From Neofusicoccum parvum (lineage: Eukaryota > Ascomycota > Dothideomycetes > Botryosphaeriales > Botryosphaeriaceae), in the NCBI GenBank assembly GCA_020912385.1, contig CP087209.1, forward strand, positions 558,001 to 622,000: a DNA stretch of 64,000 bases. The letters are read 5' to 3'. A model generated the notes under the pieces. That model worked only from the letters and a program-made list of their open reading frames with translations, was not told where the DNA came from and ran no database searches. The position numbers were made by a program, and so were the translations under genes. Each line of letters starts with the position of its first letter. Positions within the stretch are counted from its first letter, which is position 1. Positions 21,234 to 33,473 of the stretch are shown piece after piece.

Positions 21234-21770
21234 CCTCGCACGAGGATTTTTTCCGTTGAGTGGCCATGTTTGATATCTGGGACTGTGGGCCTTTTAATGC
21301 CATCTCTTGCGCGGAAGTTGACTACGCCTCTTTAGTCAGGTACAGCCGGTGGAGTCATTTCACCTCCACACTGGTGCGCAATCGCAGGCGTGGGAACGTG
21401 CGTCGACGGATTCGCCGGCGTAGGCCTCATTCTCGCCTAACAAGCCCGGGCGACTGCGCTCGTTCCCAGTGCGAAACGGTGGTGGTGGAAGTGGAAGTGG
21501 AGAGACGCGACGGGCTGGTTGCTGAGGTGAAGGGAGGTGGAGATGGCTGCCTGACTCGGCAACGGAGCCGCCAGGCACGCAGTCTGCACGTGACCGTGTT
21601 TACGCGCCGCGATTCCTCCGCCAGCCAACGCGTCCGGAGACGCGACTTCCGGATGGCAACAGTTGCCGCCGCGCTTCTCCAACCGCCCCCGCAGCAGCCT
21701 CCCACCATCTCGCCGCCGCAAGTCGCCGTTCCGCCATGAGCTTGTCTTTCCTGTGCGGCGCATCGCCCAA
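21234..21770. promoter_or_regulatory. Divergent promoter region, PLP decarboxylase / RecQ helicase
   Basis: 537 bp between two start codons facing away from each other. The RecQ frame is open upstream to a TTG at 21663 but has no ATG before 21771. No clear TATA box was seen. Confidence 0.55.
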
Positions 21771-24700
21771 ATGACCAAACACAACTTGAAAACCCACCTG
21801 TCTTGGTTGCTGACCGCAAAGCCGTTCGTGCCGCCCGCCGGCCAGCACATCGTACTCCCAGTCTCCGACGTCCCGCACAGCTCTGGGATTCTGAGTTCCC
21901 AAGACGTCGCTGCCGAGCTCCTCGATTCCTCAAGAGATGCTTCCGCGCACGAGCTTCCCCGGTCGCAGCCCGTTGTTCCCCAATTCCGTCCTCGCCAGCC
22001 CTCAAGTCGCCGAGACAGCATAGAGAAGACTGCCGCAACCCTCGATTGTGACGACTCGAACTCCGACTCACACACCATTCCCACGGGCATGGCCAAACTT
22101 CGTGCCGCCCCAGGCTCGACGTCAAAACCTCGGCTCATATCACAAGCTTATTCTTCGGATCGGACACTGATAGCTGGCTCCTCGAATCGGTTCAGAGAAA
22201 AGCTCGCCGCCGTCTCCACAGACGCCCCGAAGAGCCGGCTGGACTGCGCTGAAACACACCCCAATGCGTATTCATCGTCAACGGCCAAGAAGAATGCAGG
22301 ACCTCGTGGGAGGCAAGTGGAGGAATGGGACATAGCTGATGTTGACGCTATTGACCTGACCGGGGATTCGGACAACCGAACTGGATCCAGTCCGAGCGTG
22401 CATGTGCCTGCTTCGACGTCGCGAAAGCGAAAGAGCGATCAGTTCGAAGCCCACTCGGAAGGAAGTCCTGCTTGTCAAAGACCGAGACTCCAGAACAGGC
22501 CTGCTGAAGTTCTAGCGACGGACGACTATGCCCCTATCGAAGATTTTGAAGACCCACCACCTCCTTACTCGACGGTAGCTCAAAAATCGGCTGCGCTCGC
22601 AGCAGAACCCCAACATATTCTCGAGGACGACGATGAATTTGGTGACCTTCAGGCTGAGTCTCTCCTCGACGCCTTCGACGACAATGAGCAGCGTGTCTTG
22701 GAAAGCCCTCTGAAGTCTGTTCCCAAGAAACGGAAACCACTGAGCCGCGTGCCTTCGGATAACTCCGAGCGTAATATGGGTGCTGTCACCCTTCGGAAAC
22801 CATCCCGATCCCCCAAAAAGGTCAACTGGAACAGTCGAGACCTGCCAGTCGAAGAGTCGAGGTCTAGTCCTGCCAAAGCATCACGTCAGACCAAGCGGCG
22901 GATCATAGCCGACTCAGAGGATGAGGATGACCTAGATTTTGATGACACAGACGTCAAACAGCCCCTGCGCATTTCACCTCCAGAGAACGAGACCCCACAT
23001 CTAGGAAGTCCCACCAGATCTTTTGGGTTGGAGCAGTCCACTATAGACACATTGAAGGACTTTCGGTGGCATGAATGCAAAGGGGGCCCGTTATCTTTTG
23101 TCCATCCGCCCAAGCAGCCCCAGGAGACTGCCACAAAGCAGGTGCCTCATTCTTCCTCTTCTTCTTCTTTCAAGGTCCCAAGCGCAACCGTTATGCACGA
23201 AAATGGAATAGCAACTCCTAGCTCTTGTCAAGCTTCTTCGTCTGGTCTGTCGAAAGAAGAGAAGCAAGCGGTCTCGAAATTTGCAAGCTGGCCGGAGACT
23301 TTCCTACAGACCGTTTGCAGAGATCTTGAAGCCGAGGTACAGCAACTCAAAGTTGCGCAGACCGAGTACCTGGAAGAGTACGAGGTCCCGTCCTGGGAGC
23401 TTATTGGCAAGTCAAAAAGCGCACACAAGCGCAAAGGAGTTATCGAGAACCTGGTGGATACTCGACGCCATTTCATCAAGGCCAGCGTGAAGAAGAAGGA
23501 GCTCTCTGACAGGGTGCTTGCTCTAATGGACACTGAGTACAGTCACGATCTCACGGACTTCCATGAGACGGAGGCTCAATTCAAGGTTGCGAGCGAGCAA
23601 CTGAGGCACCTCGAAGTCGAAATGATACAGTCGATGAGGTCGGCCGGATTCCTCGAAGGGGAAGGGCAATCAGTGCATCTATGCGAACCGCCTAATACTA
23701 CGTCTACTGATGTTGTCGTTTGCTCTACACAGGCCGTGCCGGGATCACGTCTGAAGGAGAAGCAGCGGGCGTATGAACCTAACGAGTTGCATCCAACGCA
23801 ATTTGTCCAGCAAACGCAGATTTCTCAAAGAAGCCCAAGGGTGCCGTCGAAACGGAACGGCCCACTTCCACCCATTTCACACGAAGAATCACACAGTGTT
23901 CCCCAGCAGATAGATTTGGGGAAGTTTGCCGACGAAGATTTTGATGATGATGCATTCGACGATGTGTCTTTTCAACACCTTGTTTCCGAACAGATCGAGC
24001 GACGCAATTCCGGCAATACGTACTCAGGCCCATCGAAAGTCAAGGTGTCGCAAATCCTTGATGACCGAGTGGACCGTTTCGACGAGAACGATATCGAAGA
24101 AAACGAGGAAGCGTTTGGGACCAACATGGGAACACCGCCCGCTGATTTTATGGAAGAGGAAGATGATGATGAGTACGGGGATTTTGATATCAACGAAGAA
24201 GACATGTGCAACATGGCCGAAGATGTGGAGAACTCCAATACGGTCGATTGGGGCCAAGATTCTCGTCATGTTTTCCAAGAGACTTCGGGGAATCGAGTTC
24301 GTCAGATTACAGGACGAGATGCATCGAAGAAGAAGCAAGGCACGAAGTCCTCAACCTCGATGGCTCCCCCAGCAAACCAACCAACTTTTCCCTGGACGGG
24401 CGATGTCAAGAAGACGCTGAAAGACCGGTTTCGGCTCAGAGGATTCCGCCCGCATCAGCTGGAAGCTATTAATGCGACATTGGCTGGGAAGGATTGTTTT
24501 GTGCTGATGCCCACAGGCGGCGGGAAGTCTCTGTGCTACCAGTTGCCTGCTGTTGTTCAAAGTGGCAGGACACGCGGGGTGACGGTAGTAATCTCTCCTC
24601 TTCTGAGTTTGATGGAAGATCAGGTCAGCCATCTGAAGGCCCTCCACATTCAAGCGTTCCACATCAACGGAGAGCTCAGCTACGAGCAACGCCGATTCAT

Positions 24701-26652
24701 CATGAATGCTCTGCGCGAGCCGCAGGTGGAGAAATTCATCCAGGTTTTGTACGTCACGCCAGAAATGCTCAGCAAGAACCAAGCCATGGTCAACCTTCTA
24801 CAAGACCTTCACCGACGTCAGCAGTTCGCCCGGATCGTTATTGACGAAGCACACTGCGTCAGCCAATGGGGTCACGACTTCAGACCTGACTACAAGGCTT
24901 TGGGAGAAGTTCGACGGCAGTTTCAAGGTGTTCCAGTCATGGCTCTGACGGCTACGGCAACGGAAAACGTCAAAGTCGATGTAATTCACAATCTCGGGAT
25001 CCAAGGATGCGAGGTGTTTGCTCAGAGTTTCAATCGGCCCAACTTGTTTTACGAAGTCCGCTCTAAAGGGAAGCGGGAGGACATCCTCCAGAACATTGCC
25101 GACATCATCAAGACCGGTTACAGGGCGCAGTCGGGCATTGTATACTGCCTGTCCAGGAAGAAATGTGAGCTCGTTGCTCAGCAATTGCGAGAAAAACACA
25201 ACATCTCAGCACAGCACTATCATGCGGGGATGGATCCGGAGCAGAAGTCGGAGACACAGAAAGCGTGGCAAGCTGGCAGGTACAAAGTCATCGTGGCAAC
25301 AATTGCGTTTGGGATGGGCATCGACAAGCCGGACGTTCGTTTTGTCATCCACCACAGCATCCCCAAAAGTCTGGAAGGCTACTACCAGGAAACGGGCCGT
25401 GCCGGCCGTGATGGGAAGCGATCCGGATGCTACCTGTTCTACGGTTATCAAGACACGAACATACTCAGAAAGATGATCGATGAGGGTGACGGCAGCCAAC
25501 AGCAGAAGGAGCGGCAGTATGCCATGCTCCGGAATGTTGTCCAGTTTTGTGAGAACACGGCCGACTGCAGACGAGTACAGGTTCTCGCGTACTTCAACGA
25601 GTCCTTCAAAGCAGAAGATTGTAACGCAGAATGCGACAACTGCAACTCTACCATCACTTTCGAACATCGAGACTTCACCGACCTCGCTGCTAAGGCTGTC
25701 GACCTAGTCGAGAGGATCCATAAGCAGAAAGTTACTCTGCTGCACTGTGTCGATGTCTTCCGCGGCGGCTATGCGAAGAGAATCAAGGAACTTGGCCACG
25801 ACTCCTTGAGAGAATATGGCTCCGGCTCCGAACTGGAGCGTGGAGATGCTGAGCGTCTCTTCCAAAGGTTAGTCAGTGAAGGTGCTCTCGAAGAGGACAA
25901 CCGCGTCAACAGGGGAGGGTTTGCGACTCCATACATTAAGGTAAAGCCTGATCTCCAGAAGAATGCACCGCCTAGACTAATCTTCTCCAGCTCGGCAAAA
26001 GCTTTCGCATATTCCAAGCTCGGAAACGGCGGATTGAGATCCACGTCCGAGTCTCGCCTCAGCAAGCGAAGAGCAAGAAGACAAAGCCCGCTACCGCCAA
26101 GCGAAAAGGCACTGGAGTTGCGGCAGCACGCGACGACTACCCTCTCTCAACGAACGTCTCGTCTCCTGTCCAAGTAGCATCGCGCGTCAGGCACAAGGCA
26201 CGCGTGGCTGACATGGACGATGACGATGGATTTGTCGACAACACGGCTGCCGAGTTTGAGGCTGAAGACGAGTCGGAAGCTTTTGAACTGCCACCTCAAC
26301 CAAGGTCCAGGATGATCTCTATGAGTAGCAAGGCATGTCGTCAAAAGCTTGGCCCACCTATCACGATTGATGAAAAAATGGCCAGGCTAGATGAAGTGCA
26401 TCAGGACGTCGTTGAGGCCTTTGTCCTGGAAGGCAGAAAGGAGTGCCAAAAGATCCTGATCGCTCGGAGTCTTCGCGCGCACCCTTTCACAGATACAGTG
26501 CTTCGGGAGATGGCCATCAGCTTCCCAGAGACTCAAAGAGAACTCCTGGAGATCCCTGGCATTGATCGCCAGATGGTGATGCTACATGGCGAACGATTCC
26601 TCAAGCTAATCAAAAAGTTCAAGAACAACTTTGAGTCTATGTCGGGACAAAT

Positions 26653-26704
<52 letters not shown>

Positions 26705-27181
26705 CCAGACACAGTGAAGGACCCGAACCACGAGATCATTGAGATCAGCGACGAGGACGATGGGGAAGATGAAGCAAACTACGACGAAGAGGATTTCAAT
26801 CTTGATGATAGTCAACAGTCCTCGGACGAGATCCGAAGCTCGTATTTCCAACCGCCGGAACCCGACCCGGAAGTGGAGGCTTTCAATGCACAATTCAGCC
26901 AAGCTCAAGCTTCAGCAAAAGCCACAGCAGGTCCAGCAGTGGGCCGGTCAACACGGGCGGCACCGATAACCCATCGATACGCGTCAAGCACGTCGGGTAA
27001 GAGGTCATACTTCCGGAAGGGGTCTCGAAGGAGCTCGGCGGGTGGATACAGCCGCAGTCGAGGCAGCACGGGCGTCACGAAGAAGACAAGTAAAAGACGT
27101 GGTGGCGGCGGTGGGCCTTCAAATTTCTCCAAGAAGGAAGGCGGCGGGGGCGGTGGAGGCATCGCGATGATGCCAATCTGA
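21771..27181 (+). CDS. SGS1: RecQ-family DNA helicase (Sgs1/BLM type)
   Basis: Two exons (21771-25940, 25991-27181) give 1786 residues. The 3'-5' helicase dissolves recombination intermediates with Top3/Rmi1 and restrains crossovers. The first ~880 residues are acidic and disordered, as in Sgs1. Then come MPTGGGKSLCYQLP (Walker A, ~912), VIDEAHCVSQWGHDFRPDY (~1023), the GRAGRDG motif and the RQC zinc region (NAECDNC, ~1286). The HRDC domain lies in exon 2 (~1520-1600). The 50-nt intron (GTAAAG donor, GACTAAT branch, CCAG acceptor) restores the frame between the RQC and HRDC parts. A run of 16 glutamines (1612-1627) follows HRDC, and the tail is Arg/Gly-rich. The ATG at 21771 is the first in frame. 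Confidence 0.95.
26654..26701 (+). repeat. Pure CAG repeat in the RecQ coding sequence (polyQ)
   Basis: Sixteen uninterrupted CAG codons between the HRDC domain and an acidic segment of the helicase. With no synonymous CAA interruptions, it is likely to vary in length between strains. Confidence 0.95.
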
Positions 27182-28326
27182 AGTTCGGCGAGAGCGTGCC
27201 AGTTTTTCTTAATTTCAACATGTTGATTTCACGGAGCTTCGGCGTTCAGGGGGCAGAAGGGAGCCCAGGTTGCTAGGCCGGCTATCTTTGCTGGGGCTCG
27301 GGCGCGGCGGCCGGGGCCTGTTTCTGCTGGGAAATTTTCTGTTGCTCTTGCTTGGGGCGTCCTGGTGTTGCATGGCCTGCCACTCTGGGTGGAGGCCTTC
27401 CAGGTTCGGTATAGCCGCGGTGGCGGCGGCATCGCTATCTAGCACGGCGTGGAGAGCGCACGACATAGACACAGCGTGATGGACACGCGATAGGGACTTT
27501 ATGGAACGGTCAGATGTGCGCGGTGCCAGCGCTTCGCTATCAGCACCGCTGTGAGAATCGACGCCCGAGGGAGCAATCGGCAGAAACCGGTGACGGTGTC
27601 CCAACAGGAGCGCCGAGTATGGGCCGAGGCGCGACGAGGCCAGTGCGGGCTGGGGTGGCTAGAGCGTTTCAGCACGTGGAGCTCGCCGCGCGGTTCCACG
27701 GAATTCGAAGCTGTCGGCGCCTGCCAAAGAAGATTCTGGCTGAGGCTGCATCCCGCGCAGACGCCGACGTGACGCGAGCAGCGGTGGGACGCAGGGAGAC
27801 ATGCATGCCGCCCAGCAGCCGGGGCGCTGGGCCGGGGCGCTCTGGCGTTGGCGTTCCCGGCCGCGGCGGCGCCGGGCAAACCGTGCAAACTCGCCCAGCG
27901 CTGGCTGCCGGGCAAAGGCCGACGCCTCAATCGGCATTGGGTTTCCTCGCAATATGGTTTCCGAAAAGCTGGAGAAGCAGCGCCAGTCCCGCAGCCGCGA
28001 TTGACAACGCGGGGTAATGCAGGGCTGGACGCCCCAGGCGCGCGGATGACGTCCCTGAGCCGCCTGCGCGCCCTCACCACGATGGCTGCGTGCGAAGCTC
28101 CACCGCCAATGGCCTTCCCGAAGCTTCTCCTGCTGGGCGGTGCCTCTGCCCTCCAACGCGGCTAGTCTCCGCCCGGCGCCCAGTGCCACCCACCGCCGCC
28201 CGCCCACCACGCGGCTGTCGGCAGTGATAATTTGAACACCGATCCTGCACCACGCCTATCCCTTCCGCACCCTGCCCGTCCACGCCGACCAGGTGCCTGC
28301 TATAAAGCCCGCGCGTCTCCCGCCCC
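27182..28326. other. Intergenic region upstream of the sugar transporter
   Basis: GC-rich spacer of 1.1 kb with random-looking open frames on both strands. The only clear element is a TATA box at 28301. No gene was seen. Confidence 0.55.
28301..28307 (+). promoter_or_regulatory. TATA box of the sugar transporter gene
   Basis: TATAAAG lies 26 bp before the first in-frame ATG (28327). If transcription starts about 30-60 bp downstream, the second ATG at 28384 (context CACCACCATGG) would be the first in the message. This makes the start codon uncertain by 19 residues. Confidence 0.5.
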
Positions 28327-30534
28327 ATGGCTGAACAGCGCGACAGTGACAACCAGTCTCTCTCCATCCACAGCACCACCACCATGGACAAGACCGACCA
28401 AGAGGCGCCCGTCAAGGTCGACGAGCAGCCGCAGCCGCACCAAGAGATTGCTCCCACCCGCACCGACCGTCCCATCGCCGAGACTCGGGAACCCTACGGC
28501 CCTCCTGGTGAGCTTGCCCACAGCCCGTCCCACTGCCGTCAGCTGGGGTGCTAACCGCCGTCTGCGTTCAGGCTTCAGTGGCCTGTTCTACTCGAGCTAT
28601 GTCGCCCTCTGCGCCGCCTTCTCCGCCATGGGCGGCCTGCTCTTCGGCTACGAGTACGTTGCACCCCTTCCCAATGGAGCGATAATCGAGCGTCGCTGAC
28701 GCTGACGTGCCGTCCGTGCTGCAGCCAGGGTGTGGTGTCGGTGATTCTGGTCATGCCGCAGTTCCTCGACGTTTTCCCGCGCGTGTCGAACACCGCGTCG
28801 GGCGCCGGCTTTTGGAAGGGCCTGCTGACGGCCATGATCGAGCTTGGTGCCTTGCTGGGTAAGTGTTTCTCCCCGTGGGGAACTGCGTCACTGCTGCGGA
28901 TCACTGATGCCGCTGCTCCACAGGCGCCTTCAATCAGGGTTGGATCGCGGATAAGATATCCCGAAAGTACTCCATCGTCCTAGCTGTGTGCATTTTCACC
29001 GTCGGATCTGCCCTCCAGACTGCCGCCGTCGATTATCCAATGCTTGTCGTCGCCCGTCTGATTGGTGGTGTCGGTATCGGAATGTCTGTCCCCCCATAAA
29101 AACTTCTCCACAAAGGCCTCCATGCTGATTTCGGGCAGGCTCTCAATGGTCGCGCCATTGTTCATTTCCGAAATCTCCCCTCCCGAGATCCGCGGTGCGC
29201 TTCTCGTGCTCGAGGAATTCAGCATTGTCACCGGTATCGTCATTGCTTACTGGATCACTTACGGCACGCAGTACATCCCCACCGAGTGGTCGTGGCGGTT
29301 GCCCTTCCTCATCCAGATCATTCCGGGTCTGGTTCTCGGCGTCGGCATCGTCTTCCTGCCCTTCTCTCCTCGCTGGCTCGCCTCCAAGGGCCGTGACCAG
29401 GAAGCTCTTGCAAGCCTTGCCAAGCTCCGCCAGCTGCCCAAATCTGACACTCGCGTCATCCAGGAATGGTATGACATTCGCACCGAGGTCGCCTTCCAGA
29501 AGGAGGTGGCTCAGGAGAGGCACCCGAAGCTCTTTGGCAGCAAGAAGGTACTCGACCGCGCTAAGCTTGAGCTCGCCTCCTGGGCCGACTGCTTCAAGAA
29601 AGGCTGCTGGCGCCGGACGCACGTTGGTGTGGGCATCATGTTCTTCCAGCAGTTCGTTGGTATCAACGCCTTAATCTACTACGCCCCGACGCTCTTCGAG
29701 ACCATGGGCCAGGACTACTCCATGCAGCTCGTGCTGGCCGGTGTTCTGAATGTTGCCCAGTTGGTTGGTGTCGCATCCTCAATTTGGACCATGGATCGTT
29801 TCGGTCGTCGTCCTCTTCTGCTCTGGGGTGCGGCCGTCATGGGTATTGCCCACATCATCATTGCCGTCCTGGTGGGCAAGTTCGACGACAACTGGCCGGC
29901 ACACAAGCCTCAGGGCTGGGCCAGTGTCGCTTTCCTCTTCGTGTACATGCTTGGTAAGCTCTATCGGAATGGCCGCTGCCGTGCTCTCCCACGTGCTGAC
30001 TTTTTGTAGCTTTCGGTGCTTCGTGGGGTCCCGTGCCTTGGGTAAGTCTTCTCCAGCGGGGACTGATCGTCTTTCCCCAGCCCCATTCCGGAGGTGTCGT
30101 CACAACAAAGACTGACGGTTGTTTAGGCCGTGCCAAGCGAGATTTTCCCTTCATCTCTGCGTGCGAAGGGCGTGGCTTTGTCGACGTGCTCGAACGTAAG
30201 TTTGACCGAGACGAATTTCACCTTTTTTTGCTCTCACGCTGACCAATTGTAGTGGCTGAACAACTTCATCATCGGCCTGATTACGCCTCCTCTTGTCCAG
30301 AACACGGGCTTCGGCGCCTACACGTTCTTCGCCGTCTTCTGTATCCTAGGCTTCGTATGGACGTTCTTCTTCGTCCCCGAGACCAACGGACGGTCGCTCG
30401 AGCAGATGGACCACGTCTTCAACGACATCAGCAGCGAGGCCGAAGAGGCCAGGAGGATACGCATCGAATCGGAGATCATGGGAAGGTTACCGGCGGGCTC
30501 GGATGTTGAGTCGGCAACCGCGGTGAAGGTGTAG
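28327..30534 (+). CDS. MFS sugar transporter (SP family)
   Basis: Eight exons (28327-28507, 28572-28653, 28725-28858, 28924-29083, 29139-29953, 30010-30041, 30127-30195, 30253-30534) join to 584 residues. It should be a plasma-membrane, proton-coupled hexose carrier with 12 membrane helices. Family marks include GYDQGVVS in the first helix region, GGVGIGM, PFSPRWL at the central loop (usual form PESPRWL, so Glu is replaced by Phe), the FFQQFVGINALIYYAP substrate-binding stretch in helix 7, GRRPLLL and PETNGRSLEQMD. Intron 4 uses the weak donor GTCTGT. The 32-nt sixth exon encodes the AFGASWGPVPW region. Start may be 28327 or 28384. Sugar specificity is not readable. Confidence 0.93.
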
Positions 30535-31560
30535 CCCAAGCAGGTGCATACGTGGAGAAGAGGATACGGGCAAGAGGAGGGAAAGAGAGCATAAGGTCAC
30601 GAGGCGACGGATGATGATGACTGGATTGTTTATGTGCTCTATACCATTATGATAAATTGTGCCTGTAGGAATGTCAATAATACCCCAAAATGCAAGTCCG
30701 GAATGCGGCATCGGTGGTTTTGGAGACGGGACTCTATCGAGGGAGCCCTACAGACGGGGAGTGGAAGGCGCGCGCACTCTTGCGTCGTCCGGTCGAATGC
30801 TTCAACTCCGCGCGGGAACACAGCCGCGGCACAGAGGGCTCGCGCTGGCCGCTGCATCCGAGGCGCAAGTGTTGCGACAGACGTTGGATGGCGGGATGCA
30901 GCGGGCGTGGTGGATTGCGGGGCGGTGATGGAGCTTCCGGACCCTGCGCCATCTGGTCTCTGGGCAGCGCCGAGTGACCAGGCCACGTGAAGCCGTGGAA
31001 GATTAGCGACGGAACCGGCAGGCGCTGTCGCTGGCGCAGTGTGTTTGGAGGGGCTCGGGGCTCGGCTGCGCTCGTCCCTCGCCGCCCGCTCTGGCAGCAG
31101 CCCCGCGATGCGCAGCGGCCTATCGCGCCGGGTCGAGTCATTGGTGACCTTGTGACATCGCTGCCTCCAGCCTCCAGCCTCCAGTGTCCGGCCTGCCGCT
31201 TTCCTGCCAGCTGGCGTAGCGCCTTCTGAAGCAACGGACGGGACACCTTTCGGGCGCGGTGCGCAGGCAGCACTAACCACAAGAACAAGCCAGCAGCGCT
31301 GTGACGAGGGTTGCCGGGCCAGGTCTCCGCCAGCTGCTCAACCCGTCTCCAATCACCCGAAGCCCCTCCACCACCCACCACCAGCCCTCCGCCTGCCACA
31401 GGGCGCGAGACACCCCACCACCAAACAAACCACACTGCGCGACACCTGCACCGCGCCTTTGCCCGCGTTGCACGAGGACCCGCCCGAAGCCACACGCTGC
31501 ACCCGAGCTCGCGCCCAGCGATAACGTCACCCGCCGACACGCATTCCCAACCAGCCCGCC
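30535..31560. other. Intergenic region between sugar transporter and PKR1
   Basis: One kilobase, GC-rich towards the PKR1 start, where the plus strand is C-rich. Open frames here lack protein character. No RNA or repeat was recognised. Confidence 0.6.
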
Positions 31561-32172
31561 ATGTCGCAGTTCTTCGAGAGTCTCTGGAACTCCATCTTCA
31601 CCCCGGGCCCGACCCCCACCCTGCTCGTCGCCACCAACGCCAGCTTCGCCGCTCTGCAGGTCGTCCTGTTCGCCTTGCTGCTGGCCACCTACAGCATACA
31701 CTTCGTCGTTCTCTCCGGCCTCTGCGCCGGGCTGTGGTGGTCCATCAACTGGTTCGCAAACGAGCTACGCCAGGCCCAAGAGAAGGAGGAGGCCGCGAAG
31801 AAGATCCGGGAGCGGAGGGACCGCGAGCGCGAGAGGAGCAGGGAGGCCGATGACCTAGCCGGCGAGCGCGAGCCTGCCGTCGGCAGGGACGGCGGCGAGG
31901 GCGAAGGCATGGATACGGGCGACGACACGGAGACGGAGACGGAGACGGAAGTCGACATCAAGAAGAGCGCGAGGGCAGCGAAGCCCGGCAACGCGCCCGC
32001 TGCCTCGTCGCTCTCTGGGCTGAGCGTTGGGCCCACCGCCAGCTCCACGACGGGCGCGCAGACCAGCCTCGCGCCGGTGGTGGACGATGCCCTGAAGAAG
32101 AGACGGAGCCTTGGGGAGGGGGCGGAGAGCAGCACAGACAGCGAGTGGGAGAAGATCGAGCAGGAGAGATAG
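31561..32172 (+). CDS. PKR1: ER membrane protein Pkr1 (V-ATPase assembly)
   Basis: Single exon, 203 residues. Pkr1 is a small ER protein needed for assembly of the V-ATPase membrane sector. The conserved family block covers residues 1-68: SQFFESLWNSIFTPGPTP, then two closely spaced hydrophobic helices (TLLVATNASFAALQVVLF and LATYSIHFVVLSGLCAGLWW), closing with SINWFANE. After that comes a charged coiled region (EKEEAAKKIRERRDRERERS) and a disordered tail with a run of alternating Thr-Glu. The filamentous-fungal protein is longer than the yeast one because of this tail. Confidence 0.93.
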   Translation: MSQFFESLWNSIFTPGPTPTLLVATNASFAALQVVLFALLLATYSIHFVVLSGLCAGLWWSINWFANELRQAQEKEEAAKKIRERRDRERERSREADDLAGEREPAVGRDGGEGEGMDTGDDTETETETEVDIKKSARAAKPGNAPAASSLSGLSVGPTASSTTGAQTSLAPVVDDALKKRRSLGEGAESSTDSEWEKIEQER

Positions 32173-32846
32173 GCGTGCTGCTGGCGATGGTCGCCTTTGG
32201 GCTAGATTCCAGCATTGTCAGGGCACGGCGCAGGGTTGATGTTTTCGTAGACACCACAGGCCGGCAATCTACTCTGAATCCTGAACGTCAAATGATTAAC
32301 AAATTTCCGTGAAAGCTTGTGGAAAGCGTCGCAACGACCCGCGGCCGAATCAGGAAAGACGCATTCCTCGAGGCACGCCGTTCACGCAGAGCTGTAGCAC
32401 ATGCTCGACTTCAATCAGCGGAGCACAACTCACTCGGGGCCAGCGTGGGCGCCCGATCGGGTGTGCAACTACTGCTGTTCCTGTCGCTGAGTGCTCGGTA
32501 GGGGGACGCCGCGGTTCTGAGTTTGTCTTGCGAGCACGCACAGCTGTCGGAGGCCCGTCGGGCAGTTCGAGACAGCGACGGCAACGATTAAAACAGGCGT
32601 CCGTGCCTGAGGCAGCAGGTACTGGCGGTAATGCTGCGTAAGCGAGGCTAGTCCCAATGCTCGCGGCGTTACCCGACACGCCAAGCTGTGTTTCGCGCCG
32701 ACAAAGTCGACATCACCTCCGGCCCCAGCTTGAGCTGCTCTTCCGACCACCACAACCAGCAACCCCAAGATCCTCTGCGCTGCGCCAGCTTGCCCGCGCA
32801 TCCTCAAGCTCTAGCACCGTCTGCTGCGCACCTTCACGCCGCCATC
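32173..32846. other. Intergenic region between PKR1 and SMD1
   Basis: A 674 bp spacer ending in a C-rich stretch before the SMD1 start. No gene, RNA or clear repeat. Confidence 0.6.
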
Positions 32847-33473
32847 ATGAAGCTCGTCAGGTAAGCATCACCTCTCTTCGGTCTTGCGAAGCGTAGCAAA
32901 GCTAAGCCTCTCGCTATTCAAGACGCGCCAACTGCGGCCCTGGCTGACGACTGCCTCGCAGGTTCTTGATGAAGTGCCAGAATGAGACGGTCACCATCGA
33001 GCTCAAGAACGGTCCGTCGCCTCCGATTGCCCGCCCATCCATTTCCGCTTCTGCTGCCTGCCGCGCACACTCTTCGCCGTCTTGCTCCGTCGACGAGTGT
33101 GGGGTGCTCAGCAGCAACTACGCTCTTCTCGCTTGGGCTTGGATGACTCGTACTGACGAACACAGGCACCGTCGTCAATGGCACGATCGCGTCCGTGTCA
33201 CCCACCATGAACACGGCGCTCCGCACCGTGAAGATGACACCCAAGAACCGCGACACCATGACCCTCGACACCATCAACATCCGCGGTTCGAACATCCGCT
33301 ACTACATTCTGCCCGACAGCCTGCCGCTTGATACGCTGCTCATCGATGATGCGCCGAAGCCCAAGAACAAGGCCAGGAAGGAGCAGGCTGACCGCGGTGG
33401 TCGTGGTCGCGGCCGTGGCGGCAGGGGCGGAAGGGGCCGTGGTCGTGGCCGTGGAGGTGGCCGCGGTTTCTAA
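32847..33473 (+). CDS. SMD1: Small nuclear ribonucleoprotein Sm D1
   Basis: Three exons (32847-32860, 32962-33011, 33166-33473) give 123 residues, close to human SmD1 at 119. SmD1 is one of the seven Sm ring proteins on spliceosomal U snRNAs. Sm motif 1 ([18 protein letters not shown] through MNTALRTV) and Sm motif 2 ([15 protein letters not shown]) are complete. The tail is a run of RG dipeptides, the usual site of symmetric arginine dimethylation. Exon 1 is only 14 nt and encodes MKLV plus two bases of Arg; intron 2 (154 nt) uses the donor GTCCGT. The frame closes only with this splicing. Confidence 0.96.

Noticed and set aside
17488..30534. A catabolic or secondary-metabolite gene cluster (dioxygenase, decarboxylase, transporter)
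   Set aside because: The three genes are separated by a RecQ helicase and large spacers; there is no backbone enzyme or pathway transcription factor.
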